Assembly: GCF_032716425.1 (NCBI RefSeq) | Contig: NZ_CP090419.1 | Span: 2,730,001 to 2,794,000 of the forward strand | DNA: 64,000 nucleotides | Direction: 5' to 3' | Origin: Pseudoalteromonas sp. N1230-9 | Lineage (GTDB): Bacteria > Pseudomonadota > Gammaproteobacteria > Enterobacterales > Alteromonadaceae | Part shown: positions 36,771 to 43,874 of the stretch, piece by piece | How positions within the stretch are numbered: the stretch's first letter is position 1 | Layout: the number at the start of each line of letters is the position of its first letter | Notes under the pieces: model-generated | What the model was told of the DNA's origin: nothing | Database searches by the model: none | What the model saw: only the letters and a program-made list of their open reading frames with translations | Made by a program: the position numbers and the translations under genes

Positions 36771-37844
36771 ATGAAAAAAATGTCTCTCGCATTATGTGCT
36801 ACCTTGCTATTAAGCCAACCCTCTTTGGCAAGCCAAGATATAAACTCAGAATTTAATAACACTTATCGTGCTTACTTAGCCGCTATAGAGAAACATGAAG
36901 ACGCCACTGAGCTTGCTAAAAAAGCCTATACGCTTGGTCAAAAGGTATATGGTGAAAATGCTGAAAATACAGCGAATTTAGCAATCAACTATGCCAATAC
37001 CCTACCTGAAAACAAGCAACAGGAGCGCTTTGAGCTATTCAAATATGCTTACGATATTTTAGCAAAAAATCATGGGAAGCTGAGCAACGAGGTTTACGAC
37101 TCATTATTTGGTTTAGCTCATTCAACCAAATCGCCAAGACTTGCTTTTGACTACCTTGAAGACGCGATTGAAATCGCCACAATAAAAAAAGATCACAAAC
37201 TAGTTGCTGATAGCAAACTCAAAGCAGCGCGTATCCTCGCTTACAAACCAAGTGGTGGTCGTTACTTCACAGCAAAAGCTTACCTAGAGGAAGCCGACGA
37301 ATATTATAGAAATAATATCCCTGAAAACTCTGTTGAGCGCATTGAAGCTGACTTTTTAGTTGCCGCGTTTGCAGAGCATAAAAAGAACTACGAGCAAGCG
37401 ATAGAGCGTTTGACCCATGTCGTCACTGTTTTTGATGAAGCACTGAGTTTTGATCATAAAGCAGAGCTGGATGCTCACTCTAAACTTGTACATCTTTACG
37501 AAAAAGTGGGCAAACGAGAAGAAGCCACTAAGCATTGTGTTGCCATTGCCAAAATGGTGCCATGGAAAGACAGCCAAGAACAAGAACCCCTGTACCGTGT
37601 TAATCCTAAATACCCATTGATAAAAGCGCAGCGAGGCCAAAGCGGCAGTGTTGTCATGGAATTTGAAGTAACCCCATCAGGCTTTGTTGATAAAATAACG
37701 GTTATTGAATCTAAAGGCGGAGGCGCTTTTGAGACAGAAGCCAAAAGGGCTGTAGAACAATGGCGTTATGCCCCTAAATTTGAAAACGGCCAAGCCGTTG
37801 CAGCGATTTCTAAGGTGCAATTAGACTTTAAAATCAACAAATAA
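36771..37844 (+). CDS. Periplasmic TPR protein with TonB C-terminal domain
   Basis: 357 aa. Signal peptide (MKKMSLALCATLLLSQPSLA). Residues 25-270 are helical repeats of TPR type (for example YRAYLAAIEKHEDATELAKK), and 275-357 are a TonB_C domain (YPLIKAQRGQSGSVVMEFEV, AVEQWRYAPKFENGQ). It lacks the N-terminal membrane anchor and the proline-rich spacer of a true TonB, so it cannot couple to ExbB directly. It may bind receptor TonB boxes or serve as a scaffold. Monocistronic, with a terminator after it. Confidence 0.8.
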   Translation: MKKMSLALCATLLLSQPSLASQDINSEFNNTYRAYLAAIEKHEDATELAKKAYTLGQKVYGENAENTANLAINYANTLPENKQQERFELFKYAYDILAKNHGKLSNEVYDSLFGLAHSTKSPRLAFDYLEDAIEIATIKKDHKLVADSKLKAARILAYKPSGGRYFTAKAYLEEADEYYRNNIPENSVERIEADFLVAAFAEHKKNYEQAIERLTHVVTVFDEALSFDHKAELDAHSKLVHLYEKVGKREEATKHCVAIAKMVPWKDSQEQEPLYRVNPKYPLIKAQRGQSGSVVMEFEVTPSGFVDKITVIESKGGGAFETEAKRAVEQWRYAPKFENGQAVAAISKVQLDFKINK

Positions 37845-37849
37845 ACAAC

Positions 37850-37868
37850 AGGGTCGCAGTGCGACCCT
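37850..37868. terminator. Bidirectional terminator
   Basis: AGGGTCGC-AGT-GCGACCCT, 8-base perfect stem with a 3-base loop, between the convergent TPR/TonB and phosphatase genes. Confidence 0.8.
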
Positions 37869-37869
37869 A

Positions 37870-38319
37870 TCATAACTTATTAAGCAAGTTATCTGCTGCG
37901 TCTTCAATTAAATCGAGTACCTTTTCAAAACCTTGATCGCCACCGTAATAGGGATCTGGGATCTCGCTCTCCCCTGCATCACCATGACTTAAAAACAACG
38001 ACAGCTTATATTGCAGGTGCTCAGGGCACTGGGCTTGTAAATCAGCAAGGTTTTGCTTATCAGCCGCAAGAATTAAATCAAATTCATGAAAATCAGCGTG
38101 AGTGACAGGTCGTGAATATATGCCTTTAAAACTATAGCCACGCTTTTCGGCTGCTGCTTTTGAGCGTGAATCTGGAGGGTTGCCTTGGTGATAACCAATG
38201 GTGCCAGCAGAGTCAACTTTAACATTAACACCCAGTGCCTTTGCACGGCTACGAAGAACCGCCTCAGCAGTAGGTGAGCGGCAAATATTACCTAAACAAA
38301 CAATCAACACCTTTTTCAT
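37870..38319 (-). CDS. Low-molecular-weight protein-tyrosine phosphatase
   Basis: 149 aa. The P-loop CLGNICRSP (cysteine 9, arginine 15) is at the N-terminus and the general-acid aspartate is in IPDPYYGG near residue 121. Cytoplasmic enzyme that hydrolyses phosphotyrosine or arsenate-like substrates. No tyrosine kinase gene adjoins it, so it is more likely a housekeeping copy than an exopolysaccharide regulator. Nine bases downstream of the DUF3087-type gene. Confidence 0.92.
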   Translation of the reverse strand: MKKVLIVCLGNICRSPTAEAVLRSRAKALGVNVKVDSAGTIGYHQGNPPDSRSKAAAEKRGYSFKGIYSRPVTHADFHEFDLILAADKQNLADLQAQCPEHLQYKLSLFLSHGDAGESEIPDPYYGGDQGFEKVLDLIEDAADNLLNKL

Positions 38320-38328
38320 TACGCACCC

Positions 38329-38835
38329 TTAAAATTGCTTTAAGATTGACTCATCATAACATTCTGCATCAAGCGAGAGATTGTATTTATCTGCCACACT
38401 ATCAAGCTCAGCCTGCTTAATTGCTAACTCATCCATGGTAATGGTGTTGTCATCAAGCTGCCATAACAAACGCGACCCCGCATAGCTATAATGAATGGCT
38501 AACAAAGCATCGGCATTGCCCTCACGCCCTGCTGCTTTTAACTTTGGCATTTTGCGGGTGATTTTATTAAGGGCTTTTTTAAGCTCCCACACATAAACAA
38601 TTTCAGTCATGTAATCATGGTTGCGGTACTTATTAAGCACAAAGCCCACCAGCACACTACACACAACAACACCTAATAAGTTCCAATGAAAATGGCTACC
38701 GCTTGGGTCAGGGAATAACGCAATTAGCGCTTGTGAAATGGCTAAACTGCCAACGGCTAAACCAATTACGCAGGCAATAATCACGTGGTTTAAATGTTTA
38801 CGGTAACGGGCTTTATCTATTTGAATAAGTTTCAT
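38329..38835 (-). CDS. DUF3087-type membrane protein
   Basis: 168 aa with two hydrophobic helices (about residues 17-38 and 48-66) followed by a cytoplasmic helical domain (YVWELKKALNKITRKMPKLK). The composition and the N-terminal IDKARYRKHLNHV fit the DUF3087 family of unknown function. Co-directional with the phosphatase gene. Confidence 0.65.
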   Translation of the reverse strand: MKLIQIDKARYRKHLNHVIIACVIGLAVGSLAISQALIALFPDPSGSHFHWNLLGVVVCSVLVGFVLNKYRNHDYMTEIVYVWELKKALNKITRKMPKLKAAGREGNADALLAIHYSYAGSRLLWQLDDNTITMDELAIKQAELDSVADKYNLSLDAECYDESILKQF

Positions 38836-38852
38836 AACAACCTAAAAAGTCA

Positions 38853-38894
38853 CACTAAAATTAGTGAAGAAATAAAAAGTGAAAAAAATTTCAC
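38853..38894. promoter_or_regulatory. Two inverted repeats in the divergent promoter region
   Basis: CACTAA-AA-TTAGTG (38853-38866) and GTGAAA-AAAA-TTTCAC (38879-38894) lie between the divergent DUF3087-type gene and the tonB-like gene. They may be operators. No regulator is identified. Confidence 0.35.
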
Positions 38895-38953
38895 CCCTTT
38901 TTTATTTGCCAGCCGTTTTAGCTATGAAAGCAATTATCCAAAGAGGAACGGCT

Positions 38954-39601
38954 ATGCATACTTTACCACTAAACTCAGCAAGCTTGAATAACAGCAATGC
39001 TGCTTTAAAGACAACCGCAGCAATTATTGGCGGCGGTGTAATGACCTTTGCAGCATTTGCCTTCATGCAGTACTTAATTTCTGCTGAGCAAAGAGCCGAT
39101 GTAGAGCTAGGTCCAGATATCACGGTTGAAATTTATGAAGTACCTGAAGACTCAAAAGTACAAGTAAAACAAACACTGCCGCCACCGCCAGTTGCTAAAA
39201 TGCCGCCAAAAGCGCCACCACGCCCTGCGGCTGAAACCCCAGATACAATGGTCATTGCCGATGCAACACCAACAATGACCTTTGATGGCATTGGCGACAC
39301 ACTTAGTAAAACCATTAATCAACCAACGGGAGATGCAACGCCTATCGTGCGTATAAACCCTAAATATCCGCCGGTCGCAGCCCGCGATGGTATTGAAGGC
39401 TGGGTGCAAATTAGCTTTAGCATTTCACCAACGGGCGAAGTGATTGACCCTGTTATTATTGATGCTGAGCCAAAACGGGTATTTGACCGCGAAGCAATTC
39501 GCGCGATTAAACGTTGGAAATATCGCCCTAAAGTTGTTGAAGGTGTGGCACAATTACAAACAAACCAAAGCGTTCAACTTGATTTTAAAATAGATGGATA
39601 A
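38954..39601 (+). CDS. TonB-family energy transducer
   Basis: 215 aa. One membrane helix (about residues 22-46, AAIIGGGVMTFAAFAFMQYL), a periplasmic proline-rich spacer (PPPPVAKMPPKAPPRP), and a C-terminal TonB domain (YPPVAARDGIEGWVQISFSI, IKRWKYRP). It transfers proton-motive energy to outer-membrane receptors. I chose the ATG at 38954 because AGAGGA lies just upstream; the frame is open to 38879. No exbBD here, so it must share them. It is followed by an ECF sigma gene after six bases. Confidence 0.88.
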   Translation: MHTLPLNSASLNNSNAALKTTAAIIGGGVMTFAAFAFMQYLISAEQRADVELGPDITVEIYEVPEDSKVQVKQTLPPPPVAKMPPKAPPRPAAETPDTMVIADATPTMTFDGIGDTLSKTINQPTGDATPIVRINPKYPPVAARDGIEGWVQISFSISPTGEVIDPVIIDAEPKRVFDREAIRAIKRWKYRPKVVEGVAQLQTNQSVQLDFKIDG

Positions 39602-39607
39602 CTGCCT

Positions 39608-40159
39608 ATGCTAATGAGCATCAAGACATGGTTATTTGACAAACCAAACACAGATTGTTTGGCTCAGTACGCCAAAACGGGCGACAACCGTTACCTTAAC
39701 CAACTCGTTGCTCAATACGGGAACGATCTTTTTCACTACCTAGTCACACAAAGTGATAAAGATCTTGCCCTTGATATATGCCAGCAAACCTGGTTAAAAG
39801 TCATTGATAAACGTGACTTTTACACTGCTCAAAACAACCCAAAAGCATGGCTATTTCGGTTAGCACGTAATTTGTTAATTGATGAATTTCGTAAGCAGCA
39901 AAAGTTCGTTGAATTAGAAGACAATCAACTATTTGCTGAAGCGCAGGATGCAAGTTATCACTACGACTACGAAGCCTTTGATAAAGCACTCATGGCACTT
40001 AGCTTTGCACAGCGAGAAGCGCTGACCTTACAGCAAGAAGGCTTTAGTCTCGAAGATATTGTTGCTATCACACAAAGTAACCCAGAGACCATTAAAACTC
40101 GACTACGATATGCCCGTCAAAACCTGAAACAACAACTAGGAGGCCATTATGAAGCGTAA
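39608..40159 (+). CDS. ECF-type RNA polymerase sigma factor
   Basis: 183 aa. Sigma-2 region at about 50-100 (LDICQQTWLKVIDKRDFY, NPKAWLFRLARNLLIDEFRK) and sigma-4 at about 125-180 (LSFAQREALTLQQEGFSLED, TIKTRLRYARQNLKQ). It overlaps the next gene by 11 bases. Position between a TonB gene and a single-helix membrane protein suggests control of cell-surface functions. The start is ATG at 39608; an in-frame ATG two codons later is possible. Confidence 0.88.
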   Translation: MLMSIKTWLFDKPNTDCLAQYAKTGDNRYLNQLVAQYGNDLFHYLVTQSDKDLALDICQQTWLKVIDKRDFYTAQNNPKAWLFRLARNLLIDEFRKQQKFVELEDNQLFAEAQDASYHYDYEAFDKALMALSFAQREALTLQQEGFSLEDIVAITQSNPETIKTRLRYARQNLKQQLGGHYEA

Positions 40160-40748
40160 CGACGAGCAACTCGATGCTGATTTAAAAGCACATTTTCAAA
40201 AACGTAAGGCAGAGCACACCTTAAGCAGCGACGAGCTTTCAGACATGCAAAAACCACAGTCAGCAACGCCAAGGCCACAGCGCTTTTTAGGCTTACAATT
40301 GACCGGTGTTTTTGCTGCTTTAGCGATTCTTGGTTTTGTCATGCTGCAATACAACAACCGCGAGTTAACCGATGTTTATGCAGTAGATTTATCAGATTAC
40401 CAATGGCTTGAGGTACACGAACTCGACGCCAAAGGCAGCTATGTGAGTAATCTTAAACAGCAAAAACAAAACCTAGATGCGAACTACCAACAAGCATTAG
40501 CCAATCACCAAGCCCGTAGCAGCTTCACCGGCCGTCTCGTTAGTGTTGATAACGACTGGTATATCGCCGACTGCGAGCAAAATGTCATAGTACAAATAAA
40601 GCAGTCACTCCTTGAAGAGCTACAAAAACACGGCACCCTAGATACTCATATTCACCAAGGAGACCTACTCGCCCTAGACCAAAACAAACAAGGCCAAATC
40701 ATCGCACTTAAACAGCTGACTCATGAGGCGAAAAATTGTACGATTTAG
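40149..40748 (+). CDS. Probable anti-sigma factor (single-helix membrane protein)
   Basis: 199 aa. A charged cytoplasmic N-terminus (about residues 1-45, DLKAHFQKRKAEHTLSSDEL), one membrane helix (about 47-64, LQLTGVFAALAILGFVMLQY), then a periplasmic domain. This plan, and translational coupling to an ECF sigma gene, is that of an anti-sigma factor. I see no ZAS (HxxxCxxC) motif, and no known family. The function is inferred from context. Confidence 0.65.
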   Translation: MKRNDEQLDADLKAHFQKRKAEHTLSSDELSDMQKPQSATPRPQRFLGLQLTGVFAALAILGFVMLQYNNRELTDVYAVDLSDYQWLEVHELDAKGSYVSNLKQQKQNLDANYQQALANHQARSSFTGRLVSVDNDWYIADCEQNVIVQIKQSLLEELQKHGTLDTHIHQGDLLALDQNKQGQIIALKQLTHEAKNCTI

Positions 40749-41115
40749 CGAGTTAAAAGAGTAAAATTGCGAGCTTATAGGTAGCAGCGGGTTTACCCCG
40801 CGTAGGCGTGAAATTTTTTTCACGCGATGGCCTCAATCCATACTCTTGTAGGTCGGGCTTTAGCCCGTTAATGAAAAGATAATTTGTCGCCATAAATGAC
40901 GACCTACGTGACGTTGGGTAAAACGGAGTGAAACCCAACAAGTTAATTAAACCCCATCTCTACTTAATCGGGGTCAGATCAAACGGCTGACGGCTAATAC
41001 CCCACTCTTTACCTCGCTTTTCCTACCAATAATCGCACATTGTTCTAATGTTAATAACAATTTAATGCTGAACCAGCTAGGCTAATAACATCGTGTTTTA
41101 AAATATGGAGTTACT
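40749..41115. other. Intergenic region with REP-like elements
   Basis: 367 bases without a gene. Besides the REP cluster, CGGGGTCAGATCAAAC at 40969-40984 resembles the GGGGTCAGA tag often seen beside REP-associated transposases. The promoter of the sugar dehydrogenase gene should be near 41060-41100. Confidence 0.6.
40806..40939. repeat. Cluster of REP-like palindromes
   Basis: Three hairpins in one intergenic block: GCGTGAAA-TTTT-TTTCACGC (40806-40825), CGGGCT-TT-AGCCCG (40854-40867), and GTTGGGT...ACCCAAC (40913-40939). Between them, GTCGCCATAAATGAC matches sequence in the 61.5-kb repeats on the other strand. The first also recurs at 42291. This is a repetitive extragenic palindrome family. 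Confidence 0.8.
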
Positions 41116-42252
41116 ATGAAAAGGTCTTTGTTTAACAGTTTAATCATTGCCTCGATTAGCTTATCGAGCTTGCAAGCCTGTGCTCAGCCGGAGCAAAAGA
41201 TTCCTCTGGATGCCAGCGCGAATAACTACAAACTAGAATTAGTAAGCGAAGGAATTCAAATTCCTTGGGGTATGGCTTGGCTTAACGAGCGTGACTTACT
41301 TGTCACTGATAGGCGTGGCGAGCTTAGATTAATTCGTGATGGCAAACTCGTTGAGCAAGCAGTTAAAGGAACACCTAAAGTGCATGATGAAGGCCAAGGG
41401 GGCTTATTAGATATAGAGCTTGATCCGAACTTTGCCGACAATGGTTGGATTTACTTCTCGTACTCGGGTTATGAAGGCGATGGTGAAGGTTACAATACCT
41501 CGATTATGCGCGCCCGCTTTAAAGATATGGCACTTGTTGACCAGCAACTGCTGTTTGATGGCGAGCCAAATATTAAAACAACGAAACACTATGGTTCGCG
41601 TATTGAATTCGACAAAGACGGTTACCTGTACTTCTCTATTGGCGACCGCGGCAAAAGAGACGTTCCCCCACAAAGCCTAGACTATGATGCGGGTAAAATT
41701 CACCGTATCAATAGCGATGGCTCTATCCCTAAATCAAACCCGTTTTATAACCATAAAACGACTCATAAAAGCATTTATTCATATGGACACCGTAACCCTC
41801 AAGGTATGGCTATGCATCCTGAAACGGGGGTTATATGGAGCCATGAACATGGCCCTCGTGGCGGCGATGAAATTAACATAGTTAAAGCGGGTGCAAACTA
41901 TGGTTGGCCTGAGATCACTTATGGGATCAACTACATTGGCACAACAATTACCGACGAAACCAGCCGCGCAGGAATGGAGCAGCCTGATTGGTATTGGGTG
42001 CCTTCAATTGCCCCTTCTGGTATGGAATTTATCACTAGCGATAAATACCCACAGTGGCAAGGTCACATTGCCGTGGGTTCGATGAAATTTGGCCACCTCG
42101 TTTTGGTAAAGCTTGATGGTGACAAAGTAACAGGCCACAGCAAGGTATTTGAAAGTGTAGGTCGTGTACGCAGCCTTGCCACCCATCCAAATGGTGATTT
42201 ATATCTTGGTGTTGATGGTGTGGGTGTTTATAAGGTTGTACCTAAGATATAA
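41116..42252 (+). CDS. PQQ-type soluble sugar dehydrogenase (YliI/Asd-like)
   Basis: 378 aa. Lipoprotein-like signal peptide ending SSLQAC (lipobox about residue 22). Six-bladed beta-propeller of the glucose/sorbosone dehydrogenase family: VTDRRGELRLIRDGKL, DEGQGGLLDIELDPNF, ITYGINYIGT and the PQQ-site region HGPRGGDEINIV. It oxidises aldoses in the periplasm if PQQ is available; no PQQ synthesis genes lie in the window. Unlinked to its neighbours by function. Confidence 0.85.
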   Translation: MKRSLFNSLIIASISLSSLQACAQPEQKIPLDASANNYKLELVSEGIQIPWGMAWLNERDLLVTDRRGELRLIRDGKLVEQAVKGTPKVHDEGQGGLLDIELDPNFADNGWIYFSYSGYEGDGEGYNTSIMRARFKDMALVDQQLLFDGEPNIKTTKHYGSRIEFDKDGYLYFSIGDRGKRDVPPQSLDYDAGKIHRINSDGSIPKSNPFYNHKTTHKSIYSYGHRNPQGMAMHPETGVIWSHEHGPRGGDEINIVKAGANYGWPEITYGINYIGTTITDETSRAGMEQPDWYWVPSIAPSGMEFITSDKYPQWQGHIAVGSMKFGHLVLVKLDGDKVTGHSKVFESVGRVRSLATHPNGDLYLGVDGVGVYKVVPKI

Positions 42253-42290
42253 CTGTAAGATTTGAACGTGCGGGCTATCGAGTATTGTAG

Positions 42291-42310
42291 GCGTGAAATT
42301 TATTTCGCGC
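42291..42310. repeat. REP-like palindrome copy
   Basis: GTAGGCGTGAAATTTATTTCGCGCGATGG region; arms GCGTGAAA/TTTCGCGC with one mismatch. Same family as 40806 and 61486. Confidence 0.75.
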
Positions 42311-42337
42311 GATGGTTTTTTGCAATATACAAGCAAT

Positions 42338-42367
42338 AAAAAACCACAGAGAAAGTCTGTGGTTTTT
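42338..42367. terminator. Bidirectional terminator
   Basis: AAAAACCACAGA-GAAAG-TCTGTGGTTTTT, 12-base stem with A and T runs on both sides, between the convergent sugar dehydrogenase and NhaC genes. Confidence 0.93.
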
Positions 42368-42403
42368 ACGTATAGCTTACAGCGATTAACTTCGAGCTAT
42401 TAA

Positions 42404-43780
42404 TTATAAAACAATAATACTCGTTACTAGATAAGCGATGAAGGTTAACGCACCGCCGAATAAAGCATACGGCATTTGGGTTTTCACGTGAGTTAATAAA
42501 TCACACCCTGATGCAATGGCCGATACCGCGCTGGTATCTGAAATTGGCGAGCAGTGATCGCCAAACACACCGCCACCTAAAATAGCCGCAATCACTAATG
42601 AAGGTGGTAAACCCAAAGCTTGAATGAGCGGTACACCAATTGGAATCAGAATCGCGAATGTGCCCCATGAAGTACCTGTGGTAAATGAAATTACCGCACC
42701 GGTTAAAAACAGCACTGGCACAACCAAGTAAATAGGTAAAAAATCACCTACTAGCCCAGCCACAAATACACCTGTACCTAAATCTTTCAAGCTTGCACCT
42801 AAAGTGAGCGATAGCAATACAATCGACACTAATGGCAGTAACTCACCCATGCCTTTAAAGCCAATATCAACAAGTTTATGGTGAGTAAATTCACGAGAAC
42901 TAATCATTAAAAAGTACGCCACAACACAAGCGAAAATAGTGGCATACAACACTGATTTAGAACCACTACCACTGGCAATATCGCCATCGCCAGTCCAGAA
43001 CATAAAGCCAACCATGCTACCAATTAAGGTAATAAGTGGAATAAGCATGTAACGGGCTTTAGAGCCTTTTACTTCTTCTGCAAGCTCAGTTTCTTGCTGC
43101 TCAAAATTCTCTTCTGCTTGCTTTAAAGGGCCATGTACTTTGTCGAAAGTAATCGTATAAAACACGATAAGTAACGCGATAATAGCGTAGAAGTTATAAC
43201 CAATGCTGCCCCATAGTACAGATACCGCAGACTCTTCCATTTCGTAATTACTCAGCAGACCAAGCACATATGCGCCCCAGCCATTGAGTAAAATTAAGAT
43301 ACACACAGGTGCGCTGGTACTATCAATAATGTAGGCAAGACGCGCTCGACTCATTTTAAATTTATCGAATAAGCCACGAGACAAAATACCCGAGGTTAAA
43401 ACACTTAAGTTCGATTCAATAAATACCGCAATCCCCGAGAACATGGTTAAGTAACCCACTTGGCGCTTACTTTTTGCCACGCCCTTATTCATTAATAAAT
43501 TAACCGTTGCAGCCACACCACCCGATTCACGAATGTAGGCAAGTAAAGCACCAATTAAAATACTAAAAATAAGAATACGGCTATTACCTGGGGAACTGGC
43601 AACTTCAATAACCCGCTCAATGGTGTTAATAAAGGTGAAAAACAAGGTATTACCTTCACCATTCAGAGCAAGTAAAAACTCAGACGACGCAACCGCGACC
43701 AATAACGCCATGATCACTTCTTTGCGCCAAAACACAATTAAGATAGCAATCAAGGGTGGTAAAATTGAATACCAAGACAT
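42404..43780 (-). CDS. NhaC-family Na+/H+ antiporter
   Basis: 458 aa, about eleven membrane helices. Hallmarks are the FIESNLSVLTSGI region, FTTGTSWGTFAILIPI, and GGGVFGDHCSPISDTSAVSAI, which carry the ion-binding residues of the NhaC family. It exports Na+ in exchange for protons. At the end of a peptidoglycan-use locus that also has a sodium symporter, it may restore the sodium gradient or could import an amino-acid-like substrate. Confidence 0.88.
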   Translation of the reverse strand: MSWYSILPPLIAILIVFWRKEVIMALLVAVASSEFLLALNGEGNTLFFTFINTIERVIEVASSPGNSRILIFSILIGALLAYIRESGGVAATVNLLMNKGVAKSKRQVGYLTMFSGIAVFIESNLSVLTSGILSRGLFDKFKMSRARLAYIIDSTSAPVCILILLNGWGAYVLGLLSNYEMEESAVSVLWGSIGYNFYAIIALLIVFYTITFDKVHGPLKQAEENFEQQETELAEEVKGSKARYMLIPLITLIGSMVGFMFWTGDGDIASGSGSKSVLYATIFACVVAYFLMISSREFTHHKLVDIGFKGMGELLPLVSIVLLSLTLGASLKDLGTGVFVAGLVGDFLPIYLVVPVLFLTGAVISFTTGTSWGTFAILIPIGVPLIQALGLPPSLVIAAILGGGVFGDHCSPISDTSAVSAIASGCDLLTHVKTQMPYALFGGALTFIAYLVTSIIVL

Positions 43781-43874
43781 AAAAACCCTTTTAAATTAAG
43801 ATCAATATTTTATTTTTATTATGCTAAAACCCGCTAAGCTTAATGGCTTTACCGCTAAACTCAACTTAAATCGA

